The position numbers were made by a program, and so were the translations under genes. Below are positions 26,613 through 34,453 of a stretch of DNA of 64,000 nucleotides, piece after piece. The DNA is from Nitrospirota bacterium. GTDB lineage: Bacteria > Nitrospirota > Thermodesulfovibrionia > Thermodesulfovibrionales > UBA6898. Under the pieces are notes generated by a model. It was not told the DNA's origin. It saw only the letters and a list, made by a program, of their open reading frames with translations, and ran no database searches. Where the stretch lies: contig JACRMT010000007.1 of NCBI GenBank assembly GCA_016214855.1, positions 1-64,000 on the forward strand, written 5' to 3'. How positions within the stretch are numbered: the stretch's first letter is position 1; each line of letters begins with the position of its first letter.

Positions 26613-27617
26613 ATGCAGTCCCCCTTCAGTCGTTTAAGAGAAGAGAGGAGACCTTCAGTTCTGGTCGTGGATGACGTCCAGCCAAACCTGGAACTGATGG
26701 AGGCTGTTTTCGAAAAGGCAGGCCTGCAGGTGCACTCTGCCTTGAATGCCGATGCAGCTCTGGCCGTGTACATAAAGGAGCGTATCGACATAGCGGTGCT
26801 CGATGTGATGATGCCCGGCATGAACGGTTTTGAGCTCTGCAGAAGGCTCAAGCATTTTTCAGAAAAAGAATTCCTTCCTGTTGTCCTTATAACAGCGCTC
26901 CATGACAAAAAAAACAGGATCACCGGCATAGAGGCAGGGGCTGACGACTTTATCACCAAACCCTTTGACACGCAGGAACTGCTCGCCAAGATCCGCTCGC
27001 TCCTTAAGTTAAAGGAGCTTCATGAACAGCTTGACCATTCAGAAAATGTCATCTTCAGCCTTGTCCTCACCCTGGAGGCAAGGGACCATTACACCAAAGG
27101 CCACTCAACCCGGGTCGGCGACCTTGCCTCTGAATTTGGCGCTTTTCTCGGTTTTCCATCCAGAGACCAGGGGGTCCTCAAAAAAGCCGGGGTCCTCCAT
27201 GACATCGGCAAGATGGCGCTGAGCGAGACGATCCTCAAGAAACCTTCCGGGCTGACGAGCGAAGAGGCCGAAGAGATCAGGAGGCATCCGACACTCGGCG
27301 AGGATATCTGCAAACCTCTCAAATCCCTTCGCGAAATATTGCCCGGCATCAGGCACCATCATGAACGCTGGGACGGCGCAGGATTTCCTGATAATCTTCA
27401 TGGCCGGACAATTCCGCTCATGGCAAGGATGCTTTCGATCCTCGATGCCTTTGATGCCATGGTCTCGATCCGGCCCTATCGCGGCAAAAGGTCCACGGAT
27501 GACGTTATTTCAATCATGGAAAAAGAGCGGCTCTCGGGCCAGTGGGATCCTGAACTTACAGGCATATTCATTCGCATGATGCGCATCATGGAAAAAGGTG
27601 ATTACACCTATGCTTAG
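26613..27617 (+). CDS. response regulator with HD-GYP domain
   Basis: The 334-residue protein has a receiver domain (residues ~12-135, phosphoacceptor Asp64 in VLDVMMPG, Lys in TKPFD) followed by an HD-GYP c-di-GMP phosphodiesterase domain. This contains VLHDIGKMALS, RHHHERWDGAGFP and ARMLSILDAFDAM. The GYP triad reads GAGFP, the loop being partly changed. TTGACT and TTTAAT spaced 17 nt put the transcript start at the ATG, so it may be leaderless. It overlaps the next gene by 8 bp. Confidence 0.92.
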   Translation: MQSPFSRLREERRPSVLVVDDVQPNLELMEAVFEKAGLQVHSALNADAALAVYIKERIDIAVLDVMMPGMNGFELCRRLKHFSEKEFLPVVLITALHDKKNRITGIEAGADDFITKPFDTQELLAKIRSLLKLKELHEQLDHSENVIFSLVLTLEARDHYTKGHSTRVGDLASEFGAFLGFPSRDQGVLKKAGVLHDIGKMALSETILKKPSGLTSEEAEEIRRHPTLGEDICKPLKSLREILPGIRHHHERWDGAGFPDNLHGRTIPLMARMLSILDAFDAMVSIRPYRGKRSTDDVISIMEKERLSGQWDPELTGIFIRMMRIMEKGDYTYA

Positions 27618-30600
27618 GATCGCGATCGCAGGCGGCGGCATAGGCGGAAGCGCGCTCATATCTCTCCTGCGGGCTGACGCAAACACTAATCTGGTCGGCG
27701 TTTTCGAGAAAAAGCTTGAGTCGCCGGGCATTGTGCTCGCCAGAAAATGGAGCATCCCGGTCTTTTCGCGGCTTGAGGATCTTGTGAAGGCCGATCCCGA
27801 GCTCGTGATAAATGTTATGGGAGATGCGGACAGCAGCAACCAGATAAGAGAGGCCTTTGACCAGAAGATCGAGGTGGTGGAGGGCGTCGGAGCCCGTTTT
27901 CTCTGGGAGATCATCGAAAAACAGAAACGGGCAAAGATAGAAACGATCAAGACGACAGCAGATCAGAAAATTCTTCATAACCTTGCGCTGAAGCTCGGCT
28001 CAGCAGACTCGCTCAAGGGATTCTTCGATCTGGTCCTTGCCAAGGCCCTTGATATTGCTGATGCGCCCATTGGCTGCATGGCTGTGCTGAGAAGTCGTCA
28101 GATGAAGATAATGGCATCAAAGGGACTGAGCAGGAAATTCCTTGAGAGTGCTTCCTGGAACGCCATGCCTGAGCGTGTCATGGAGGGGCTCTTTCACAAA
28201 AAGGATTTCTGCGAGATCCCTGATATGTCAAAGACTCCTGACCTGAGCAATCCTGCGCTTGCCGCCGAAAAGATTAAGTCCGTCCTGGTCTGTCCCATCA
28301 TCCTGAGAGGTGAAATAGCAGGGGCTGTCTATATTTTTGATTTTAAACCGCGCCTGTACTCTGAACGGCAAAAAAACTCCCTCGCGCTGGTCACGGCCAT
28401 TGTCAGTCTCACCATAGACCGTTTTGCGCTGATGAAGGGTGTTGAAGAATACAAGATGAAGTTTGCAGGCCTTGCCGGAGCATCCCATGACGCGGTGTTC
28501 ATCGCGGATTCCAACAACCTCATCATCTCCTGCAATGACACGGCAGCGGCTATGCTCGGATACACCAAAGACGAGCTGGCCGGAAAGACCATGCTGTCGC
28601 TCATCAGGAATGGCAACTCAGATGCTGCATTGAGCAAGGCGGCCGGCAAGCGGCTCAACCTTAAGGCGCAGGAAATAACGATCATTGATGCTCATGGCAA
28701 CGATCTTGAGGTCAGGCTGAATGCCGCTGTACTGAAGGACAAGATGCAGCATGCCTTTGGGACGATCTATGTGATCAGGAGTCTGAGAGAAGAACTGGAG
28801 CTGAAGACCGCAATTGAAAAAAAGAGCTTTGAGTTTGAAGAGCTCAGCCAGAACCTTGAGAAGAAGGTCCTTGAAAGGACCGAGGAACTCGAAAAGACCA
28901 ACCGCGAACTTGAAAGGCTGAACCAGATCAAGGGCAGATTTATCGCTAACACCGGTCATGAGCTCAGAACGCCGCTCAACTCGATCCTCGGCTTTTCTGA
29001 TGTACTCCTCGAAAAAACGTTCGGTCAGCTGAATGAAAACCAGGAGCGGTATGTCAAGAATATCCATGCAGCGGGCAAACACCTGCTCGAACTGATCAAT
29101 AATGTCCTGGATATAGCAAAGATCGATGCCGGCAAACACGAGATCATATACGAGTCATTCCGCGTCAGGGACTTTATCGAGGAAGTGATCTCGATCATGA
29201 AACCCCTTGCAGAGAAAAAGTTCATCGTGATATCTGAGATGATAAATAATGACGTGGATCTCATAACTGCAGACAGAGTGAAGATAAAACAGATCCTGTA
29301 TAATCTCCTGTCGAATGCGATCAAGTTCACTCCGGAAGGCGGCAAGGTCGGCGTAAGAGTTGCCTATGACGATGGTCCGGTTGATCCTGCAGCGCTGACA
29401 TTGACCGACAGCAATGTGCTGAAGTTCTCTGTCTGGGATACCGGCGTCGGCATAGGACCGGGAGACAAGGAGCGCATCTTCGACGAATTCGAACAGGCAG
29501 ACACCACGCTCTCAAGAGAATATGGCGGTGCCGGCCTTGGGCTGGCGCTTTCAAAAAAACTTGTTGAACTCCACGGAGGCACGATCTGCGTCGAAAGCAG
29601 TCTGGGCAAAGGAAGCACGTTTATCTTTACCGTGCCGGTCACCTCTGTTGTTGAGCCTGCAGTGCCCGAGGAACCAGAGGCCATAGGGCTCACCTTTCCC
29701 TGGGCAAAGGATGAGGCTCCCCTGCTGCTTGTGGTGGAAGACGATACTGCCACGGCAGAGCTCCTGACGCTCCATCTCTCGCAGGCAGGATATAAGGTTG
29801 CCCATGCGTACAACGGTGAGGAGGCCATAGAAAAGGCCAGGAGCATGGCCCCGTTCGCCATTACCCTTGATGTCATGCTGCCGAAAAAGGACGGCTGGGA
29901 AGTGCTGCAGACGCTCAAGAGCGACCCGCAGACAGCAGATATACCGGTTATTATCCATTCCGTCGTCGATAACAAGGAGCTTGCCTTTGCACTCGGCGCA
30001 ACTGACTATCTTATGAAGCCTCTTGATAAAGAGGCCTTACTCTCAAAGCTTGATGAAATTAATATGGCCCTGGGCAAGGTCGTTCTTCCCTCGTCGATCC
30101 TGATCATTGAAGAAGAAGAAAGCGTCACGAATTATTTCAGGGAGATCTTCGAGCCTCAGGGCTATCTCATCTATACAGCAACAGAAGGCAGGAGGGGGAT
30201 CGATCTGGCTATTACGCTCAGGCCGAGCATTATTTTCATGGACTTCAGTCTCTCAGACATGCTCAGCTTTGATGCTATTCAGGAACTGAAGGAGAACCCG
30301 TATACCAATAATACGCCGATCTTTATTCTGACAGAGCGCGACATCTCGGTTGAAGACAGAATGACGCTGATGGGCAAGATCGAGCGCATTGTGCGGAAGC
30401 ATTCCTTTGACACGAAAGAGATGATCGATCATATCAAGGAGCTCGAGATCCTCTATCCCAAGCGGGCAGGTTTGATCGATGAGCTTACCGGAGTATTCAG
30501 CCACCGCTATTTCCAGATCCGCCTTGCCCAGGAAGTTGAGGGGGCGACACGGTACAAACTTCCGCTGAACCTTGTGCTCCTCGATATCGATTACTTCGGC

Positions 30601-30993
30601 AACTATGTTGAAAAGAGCGGAGAGTTTCAGGGCAATATCGTTTTAAAGAAGGTCTCTGAACTCCTGCGAAGAAATATCCGCGGTTCAGATGTCGTGGTGC
30701 GTTATGGCGGCGACTCCTTTGCGGTAATCCTTCCCAATACCGTAATATCGGCAGGCCTGTCGCTCAGCAACAGGTTCAATGCTATCATTAAGAACTATCC
30801 CTTTGCCCATGAGGAAGAACAGCCTAAGGGTAAGGTCACGGCAAGCGTCGGCATCGTCTTTCTGGACGGCCAGTCAACTGAAGAACTGATCCTCTGTGCG
30901 GAAAAGGCGCTTGCCCATGCGATCAAGAAAGGCGGGGACAGGGTAGAGGTCTATTCCCGTGAGCAGCATGAAACCGAGCAGGTCAGATCTTAA
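27610..30993 (+). CDS. Rossmann-GAF-PAS hybrid histidine kinase with two receivers and a degenerate GGDEF
   Basis: The 1127-residue cytosolic protein opens with a nucleotide-binding-like domain (AGGGIGGSALISLL, residues 1-120). GAF (~130-280), PAS (~290-395) and a coiled coil follow. Then come HisKA (His450 in NTGHELRTPLN) and the ATPase (NLLSNAIKF, DTGVGIG, GGAGLGLALS). Two receivers follow (Asp754, Asp878), and a GGDEF domain with GGDSF at 1033-1037. GGDSF replaces the catalytic Glu by Ser, yet an RGSD I-site remains 5 residues before, so it may only bind c-di-GMP. ATG 27610 has AAGGTG 9 nt upstream. It overlaps the HD-GYP regulator. Confidence 0.9.
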   Translation: MLRIAIAGGGIGGSALISLLRADANTNLVGVFEKKLESPGIVLARKWSIPVFSRLEDLVKADPELVINVMGDADSSNQIREAFDQKIEVVEGVGARFLWEIIEKQKRAKIETIKTTADQKILHNLALKLGSADSLKGFFDLVLAKALDIADAPIGCMAVLRSRQMKIMASKGLSRKFLESASWNAMPERVMEGLFHKKDFCEIPDMSKTPDLSNPALAAEKIKSVLVCPIILRGEIAGAVYIFDFKPRLYSERQKNSLALVTAIVSLTIDRFALMKGVEEYKMKFAGLAGASHDAVFIADSNNLIISCNDTAAAMLGYTKDELAGKTMLSLIRNGNSDAALSKAAGKRLNLKAQEITIIDAHGNDLEVRLNAAVLKDKMQHAFGTIYVIRSLREELELKTAIEKKSFEFEELSQNLEKKVLERTEELEKTNRELERLNQIKGRFIANTGHELRTPLNSILGFSDVLLEKTFGQLNENQERYVKNIHAAGKHLLELINNVLDIAKIDAGKHEIIYESFRVRDFIEEVISIMKPLAEKKFIVISEMINNDVDLITADRVKIKQILYNLLSNAIKFTPEGGKVGVRVAYDDGPVDPAALTLTDSNVLKFSVWDTGVGIGPGDKERIFDEFEQADTTLSREYGGAGLGLALSKKLVELHGGTICVESSLGKGSTFIFTVPVTSVVEPAVPEEPEAIGLTFPWAKDEAPLLLVVEDDTATAELLTLHLSQAGYKVAHAYNGEEAIEKARSMAPFAITLDVMLPKKDGWEVLQTLKSDPQTADIPVIIHSVVDNKELAFALGATDYLMKPLDKEALLSKLDEINMALGKVVLPSSILIIEEEESVTNYFREIFEPQGYLIYTATEGRRGIDLAITLRPSIIFMDFSLSDMLSFDAIQELKENPYTNNTPIFILTERDISVEDRMTLMGKIERIVRKHSFDTKEMIDHIKELEILYPKRAGLIDELTGVFSHRYFQIRLAQEVEGATRYKLPLNLVLLDIDYFGNYVEKSGEFQGNIVLKKVSELLRRNIRGSDVVVRYGGDSFAVILPNTVISAGLSLSNRFNAIIKNYPFAHEEEQPKGKVTASVGIVFLDGQSTEELILCAEKALAHAIKKGGDRVEVYSREQHETEQVRS

Positions 30994-31465
30994 CGATTAT
31001 TGCGATATACTCCAGACCCCGATAGGGACGCTTTATCTTGTCTTAAGATCTTCTGCTTTGATCGGCATATCCTTCGAAAAACCTCTCGCAGTCACACCAA
31101 AACAGACAAAAGATTCAGCTGCTGCAAAAAAAGAACTGTCAGAATATTTTGAACAGGGAAGATGCAGCTTCAGCTTCAGAACAGCCTTTACTGAAGGCAC
31201 TGAGTTCGAGAAAGAGGTGTGGGAGTCTTTGAAGGAAATTCCCTATGGCGAGACACGCACATACAAATGGATCGCGGACAGGATCGGGAAACCCCACGCA
31301 TCACGGGCTGTGGGCAATGCCCTCGGTAAAAACCCCATACCTATTGCCTTTCCCTGCCACAGGATCATAGAGTCTAACGGCTCGATCGGCGGATACACCC
31401 CGGGAATTGATATTAAGCGGCGGCTCCTTGAGATCGAGTATTACCATAGACTCTCAAAGACCTGA
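30959..31465 (+). CDS. ogt: methylated-DNA-protein-cysteine methyltransferase
   Basis: The 168-residue protein has the active site PIAFPCHRIIESNGSIGGY (acceptor Cys in PCHR) and the helix-turn-helix part SRAVGNALGKNP. It repairs O6-alkylguanine in a suicide reaction. GTG 30959 has GAGG 9 nt upstream and overlaps the kinase gene by 35 bp; ATG 30968 is an alternative. Confidence 0.93.
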   Translation: MSSMKPSRSDLNDYCDILQTPIGTLYLVLRSSALIGISFEKPLAVTPKQTKDSAAAKKELSEYFEQGRCSFSFRTAFTEGTEFEKEVWESLKEIPYGETRTYKWIADRIGKPHASRAVGNALGKNPIPIAFPCHRIIESNGSIGGYTPGIDIKRRLLEIEYYHRLSKT

Positions 31466-31524
31466 GAGAGGGAGTTGGCTGCGGAAAAGGGAGTTGAAAT
31501 AGCAGAAATATCCCTATATTGGTG

Positions 31525-31707
31525 TTATCCTGCTTGCTTGAGCTTTGCCTTAACCATGGGTCTCACTATAGCCTTGCTCTTTTTTTCATTTTCCCGCAGG
31601 CTTTGAAGCATGCTCTGCAGATTATAGTTTGATTTCTTTGCCAGTTCTGCACCGGCTTTGCGAACCTCTTCAACTATTGGATCTTTCCACATAATATTAT
31701 TCTCCAT
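31525..31707 (-). CDS. small protein in a PIN toxin locus
   Basis: The 60-residue protein (MWKDPIVEEVRKAGAELAKKSNYNL and onward) resembles short proteins often found beside PIN toxins, with a conserved VEEVRK...FNYDL-type start. Its start overlaps the PIN gene stop by 11 bp. It may be a second antitoxin or a translation-coupled accessory protein. Function unproven. Confidence 0.65.
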   Translation of the reverse strand: MENNIMWKDPIVEEVRKAGAELAKKSNYNLQSMLQSLRENEKKSKAIVRPMVKAKLKQAG

Positions 31708-32095
31708 TTACGCTCTTTACAAAATCACTCCTGAGTATTACCGGATCGTTCGTTATAAGGGGCAGGTCAAGATGCCGGGCAGTTCCGGCAATAAGTCTGT
31801 CATGGAGTTCTGGAATATCAGTTATTTCAAAAGCAGATTTTATAATATCAAGGGTCAACGGTTCTTCAATATAATTTAGAGAACCTGAAATTATGCCTTC
31901 GATGTCCATCACGGACACTGGTATTCTCTTCTTCTCGTAAAGGTAGGCGATCTCAAAGATCACCACTGACGGGATTATGATAATGTTTTCTCCGGCATCG
32001 GCCTTCCTGAGAATTTCATCGACAGCCGTGCTGATTACCTTCACCCCGTTCATAAACTTAATCAGGGCCTGAGTGTCGATCACATACTTCTTCAT
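31697..32095 (-). CDS. PIN-domain ribonuclease toxin (VapC-like)
   Basis: The 132-residue protein has the PIN acidic residues: Asp in YVIDTQALIKF, Glu in VVIFEIAYLYEKK, Asp in ELHDRLIAGTARHLDLPLITNDP. VapC toxins cleave tRNA or rRNA. It lies 3 nt after an AF2212-like antitoxin gene and shares that operon. Confidence 0.88.
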   Translation of the reverse strand: MKKYVIDTQALIKFMNGVKVISTAVDEILRKADAGENIIIIPSVVIFEIAYLYEKKRIPVSVMDIEGIISGSLNYIEEPLTLDIIKSAFEITDIPELHDRLIAGTARHLDLPLITNDPVILRSDFVKSVNGE

Positions 32096-32098
32096 TTG

Positions 32099-32329
32099 CT
32101 ATTTGCCGGCCTCATCCAGAATATGTTTCTGGGACTGTTTGCTGAGTTTTTTCAGCTCTCCCTCAATGCCGGCATAATCAATTTTATGCCCTTTGAAAAG
32201 ACCGCCGATCTTTGCTATTTTCTTCTTTTTTTCAGGGAAAATAACAAGGACTTCGGCAGAGCCCTTGATTCCAGGCTTCTCGATCAGTTCAACCATCCCG
32301 TTATGGTAAATACCCTTAACCGCATTCAT
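32099..32329 (-). CDS. AF2212/DUF104-like antitoxin
   Basis: The 76-residue protein begins MNAVKGIYHNGMVELIEKP, the signature of small DUF104 antitoxins that pair with PIN toxins. It has an AbrB-like short beta start and a basic middle (PEKKKKIAKIG). It has a ribosome site AGGAGG before the ATG. It is the first gene of a three-gene toxin-antitoxin unit. Confidence 0.8.
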   Translation of the reverse strand: MNAVKGIYHNGMVELIEKPGIKGSAEVLVIFPEKKKKIAKIGGLFKGHKIDYAGIEGELKKLSKQSQKHILDEAGK

Positions 32330-32357
32330 AGCTTAAACCTCCTTGAAAGCGTCTGTT

Positions 32358-32501
32358 TTATTTTATCCTTTTTATGCTGCGTTTGCTACTGCTCCCCACC
32401 ACAATCGCAATCTCTTCCGGTGAGAGGACGTAGAGGGCATAGCCTTGATTATTTATCTGTTTTTCGAGGCCAGCAAAAACTCGAACTCCATTAATCGTCA
32501 T
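32358..32501 (-). CDS. 47-residue micro-ORF coupled to hsdS
   Basis: ATG at 32501 overlaps the hsdS stop (ATGA) and the frame runs to TAA at 32358. The product starts MTINGVRVFAGLEKQINNQG and ends SSKRSIKRIK. I do not recognise it. The overlap with hsdS suggests translational coupling, but its small size leaves doubt. The rest of the 32330-32497 gap holds nothing else. Confidence 0.45.
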   Translation of the reverse strand: MTINGVRVFAGLEKQINNQGYALYVLSPEEIAIVVGSSSKRSIKRIK

Positions 32502-34453
32502 AATTTATTCCCAACTTTTTCTTTGCCTGCCTTTAGAATCACCTTCCCCCAACCGTCCGGCACAAGCCCTTCCTGTCTCATCCATTGCAAAGCTCTTTCC
32601 AAGACGGCACGCTCATATCGTTTTTTATTTTCATCCCATTTATAGAAGTCTTCAATCAATAAGTTATCATTTATTTCCTGCTGCTGGATAATTCTATTGT
32701 TCCATACGGCATAGAGAGTTGAAGCTATTTCAGGCTTTTCGTAGGTTGAGTTTTTGAAATAGTTAATGATTTTATCCACTCTTTTCAATTCATCTTCGGA
32801 AAAGAGATTATATGTCGCCATTGATTTTAAATGACTTTGCCCTGGTTTAAAAAAATATCGCGAACCATCCTTTTTTCTAATAAACCATTTGCTCTTTTCG
32901 ACTTGCTCAAAATAAGGATAGGTAAAACTATTGTCGTATGGGCCAGCCACCTTCTGGATATATTTTTGATTCAGATTGCGTTTGATAGCTATATGGTCAG
33001 CTAAATGCAACAACTTCTCAAATTTGGTGTCGCCAAAGTACGGGTCATTCAAGGATTGATTGATAATGTAAGTAGCAAGCACTTTTCGTTTCAGGAATGC
33101 TTTGTCTTCTGCTTTCTGCAAGACAGGCAACTGAATAATTTTTGCTTTCGGCTGTAACGCCTCCCTCAACGCCGATTGCAGCAGCATATTTGTCTGCTCT
33201 TTGCTCTGACGGATGCTTTGTTCCAGATCATCGCACAAATGCATGAGTTGCTCCAGCTTGGCGACGATACGGTGTTGTTCTGGAAGGGGAGGGAGTGGAA
33301 TAGCATATTTCGATAAGGATTTTCCTGTAAGGTGTTGAATCCCTGCCCCAGTAAAATAATCAATCAATCTTTTGGTATTTGCATCTGACAAAATGCAGTA
33401 GAACAAATACTTGCTACTTAATACTTTCCCATTAACTCTTACTCTGTGAAGCGCTTTCTGGAATTTGATTGGCGTTTCATTCTCCCAAATTGCTGCTCTA
33501 CCCGGCTCGCCTCCCTCACAAATCACTAAATCTTCTTTAATTATTGAAAATCTATCCTCTTCGCTTTCTGTAAATCTCATTTCCTTTAAATCGGAGAGAT
33601 CAAAACCACCCCATCTAACGTTTGTATTTCTCAAATACGGCTGTAATGACCCTTTGTTTTTTATTTGGTCTAACATTTTGCCCAAGCACATTTCTGCTAT
33701 AGTTCCCAACCTGCACCACACCCAGCTTTCTGGAACTTCAAAAGAGATTTCATCTTTTTTGATCGGAGGCAGTCCTTTTTGCTTCCAATTTTTCTTGTCA
33801 CCCTGAGCCTGTCGAAGGGCAGTTTTAATCTTCTTGAGCAGTTCACTTGCTGGTTCGTCTTTTGGGTCTTGCTCTACCAGCTTGCCCTGCATAGCCTCAC
33901 GTAAAAAGGCTTGGCGGAGTTGTTTTACCAAATCAAGCTGGTGAGTGAGTTCGGCGGTGAGAGTAGTTCCTTTCTTATCAGTTATTTCATACAGGTTTTC
34001 AATTCTAATTTGATGGCCCACATCTGGCAGCGGAATTTCCCAGTTCAAAACATCTATTGGCCTAATCGCTGCATAGTTAGTAGAACCAGTTGCTTTAATC
34101 TGCTCCTGAAGAATTAACAACTTTGAAACTACCTCTAAGTATCTCGGTCTTATTTTATCTTCATCTAGTTCAAATAAATAATAATGACTGCTAACAATTG
34201 CTCCCTCTAATTCTTCAGGCACAAATCCATATCCACCAACTTTTGCATCCATTTCAGCTACAAGGAAATCGCCTGATTTACATATCTGTTGTTTCTTAGT
34301 TCTAATGGTTTTGCCTTTGATCATTTCACGGAGAACAACACCTCGTCTATGCAGTTGAACTCGGCAAAGCTTATACTCTGCATTATCATTTATTGTGATG
34401 AAACCTTTACGATGAGATAAAACTTCCCCCAACCGTACTTTCTTCCAGCTCAT
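32498..34453 (-). CDS. hsdS: type I restriction specificity subunit HsdS with a C-terminal extension
   Basis: The 651-residue protein has two target-recognition domains. The first starts WKKVRLGEVLSHRKG and ends near GNTYAAIRP-like STNYAAIRPIDVLNWEIPLP. The second ends LPPLPEQHRIVAKLEQL. A conserved helix follows each. Residues ~445-651 are an extra ~205-residue domain unknown in ordinary HsdS (KFEKLLHLADHIAIKRNL, GPYDNSF), slightly like DUF4065/Panacea. A repeat-encoded stretch RQAQGD (residues ~212) lies in the linker. It overlaps hsdM by 4 bp. Confidence 0.9.
   Translation of the reverse strand: MSWKKVRLGEVLSHRKGFITINDNAEYKLCRVQLHRRGVVLREMIKGKTIRTKKQQICKSGDFLVAEMDAKVGGYGFVPEELEGAIVSSHYYLFELDEDKIRPRYLEVVSKLLILQEQIKATGSTNYAAIRPIDVLNWEIPLPDVGHQIRIENLYEITDKKGTTLTAELTHQLDLVKQLRQAFLREAMQGKLVEQDPKDEPASELLKKIKTALRQAQGDKKNWKQKGLPPIKKDEISFEVPESWVWCRLGTIAEMCLGKMLDQIKNKGSLQPYLRNTNVRWGGFDLSDLKEMRFTESEEDRFSIIKEDLVICEGGEPGRAAIWENETPIKFQKALHRVRVNGKVLSSKYLFYCILSDANTKRLIDYFTGAGIQHLTGKSLSKYAIPLPPLPEQHRIVAKLEQLMHLCDDLEQSIRQSKEQTNMLLQSALREALQPKAKIIQLPVLQKAEDKAFLKRKVLATYIINQSLNDPYFGDTKFEKLLHLADHIAIKRNLNQKYIQKVAGPYDNSFTYPYFEQVEKSKWFIRKKDGSRYFFKPGQSHLKSMATYNLFSEDELKRVDKIINYFKNSTYEKPEIASTLYAVWNNRIIQQQEINDNLLIEDFYKWDENKKRYERAVLERALQWMRQEGLVPDGWGKVILKAGKEKVGNKL
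33797..33820. repeat. REP-like dispersed repeat inside hsdS
   Basis: The 24-bp string has CCCTGAGCCTGTCGAAGGG as its core, which is the common dispersed palindromic repeat seen in many bacterial genomes. It is in frame and encodes RQAQGD in the HsdS linker. The identification rests on remembering the motif; copies elsewhere in the genome cannot be checked. Confidence 0.55.

Noticed and set aside
29364-29975. 203-codon minus-strand ORF
   Set aside because: It is antisense to the hybrid kinase and rich in Ser, a mark of a shadow frame.
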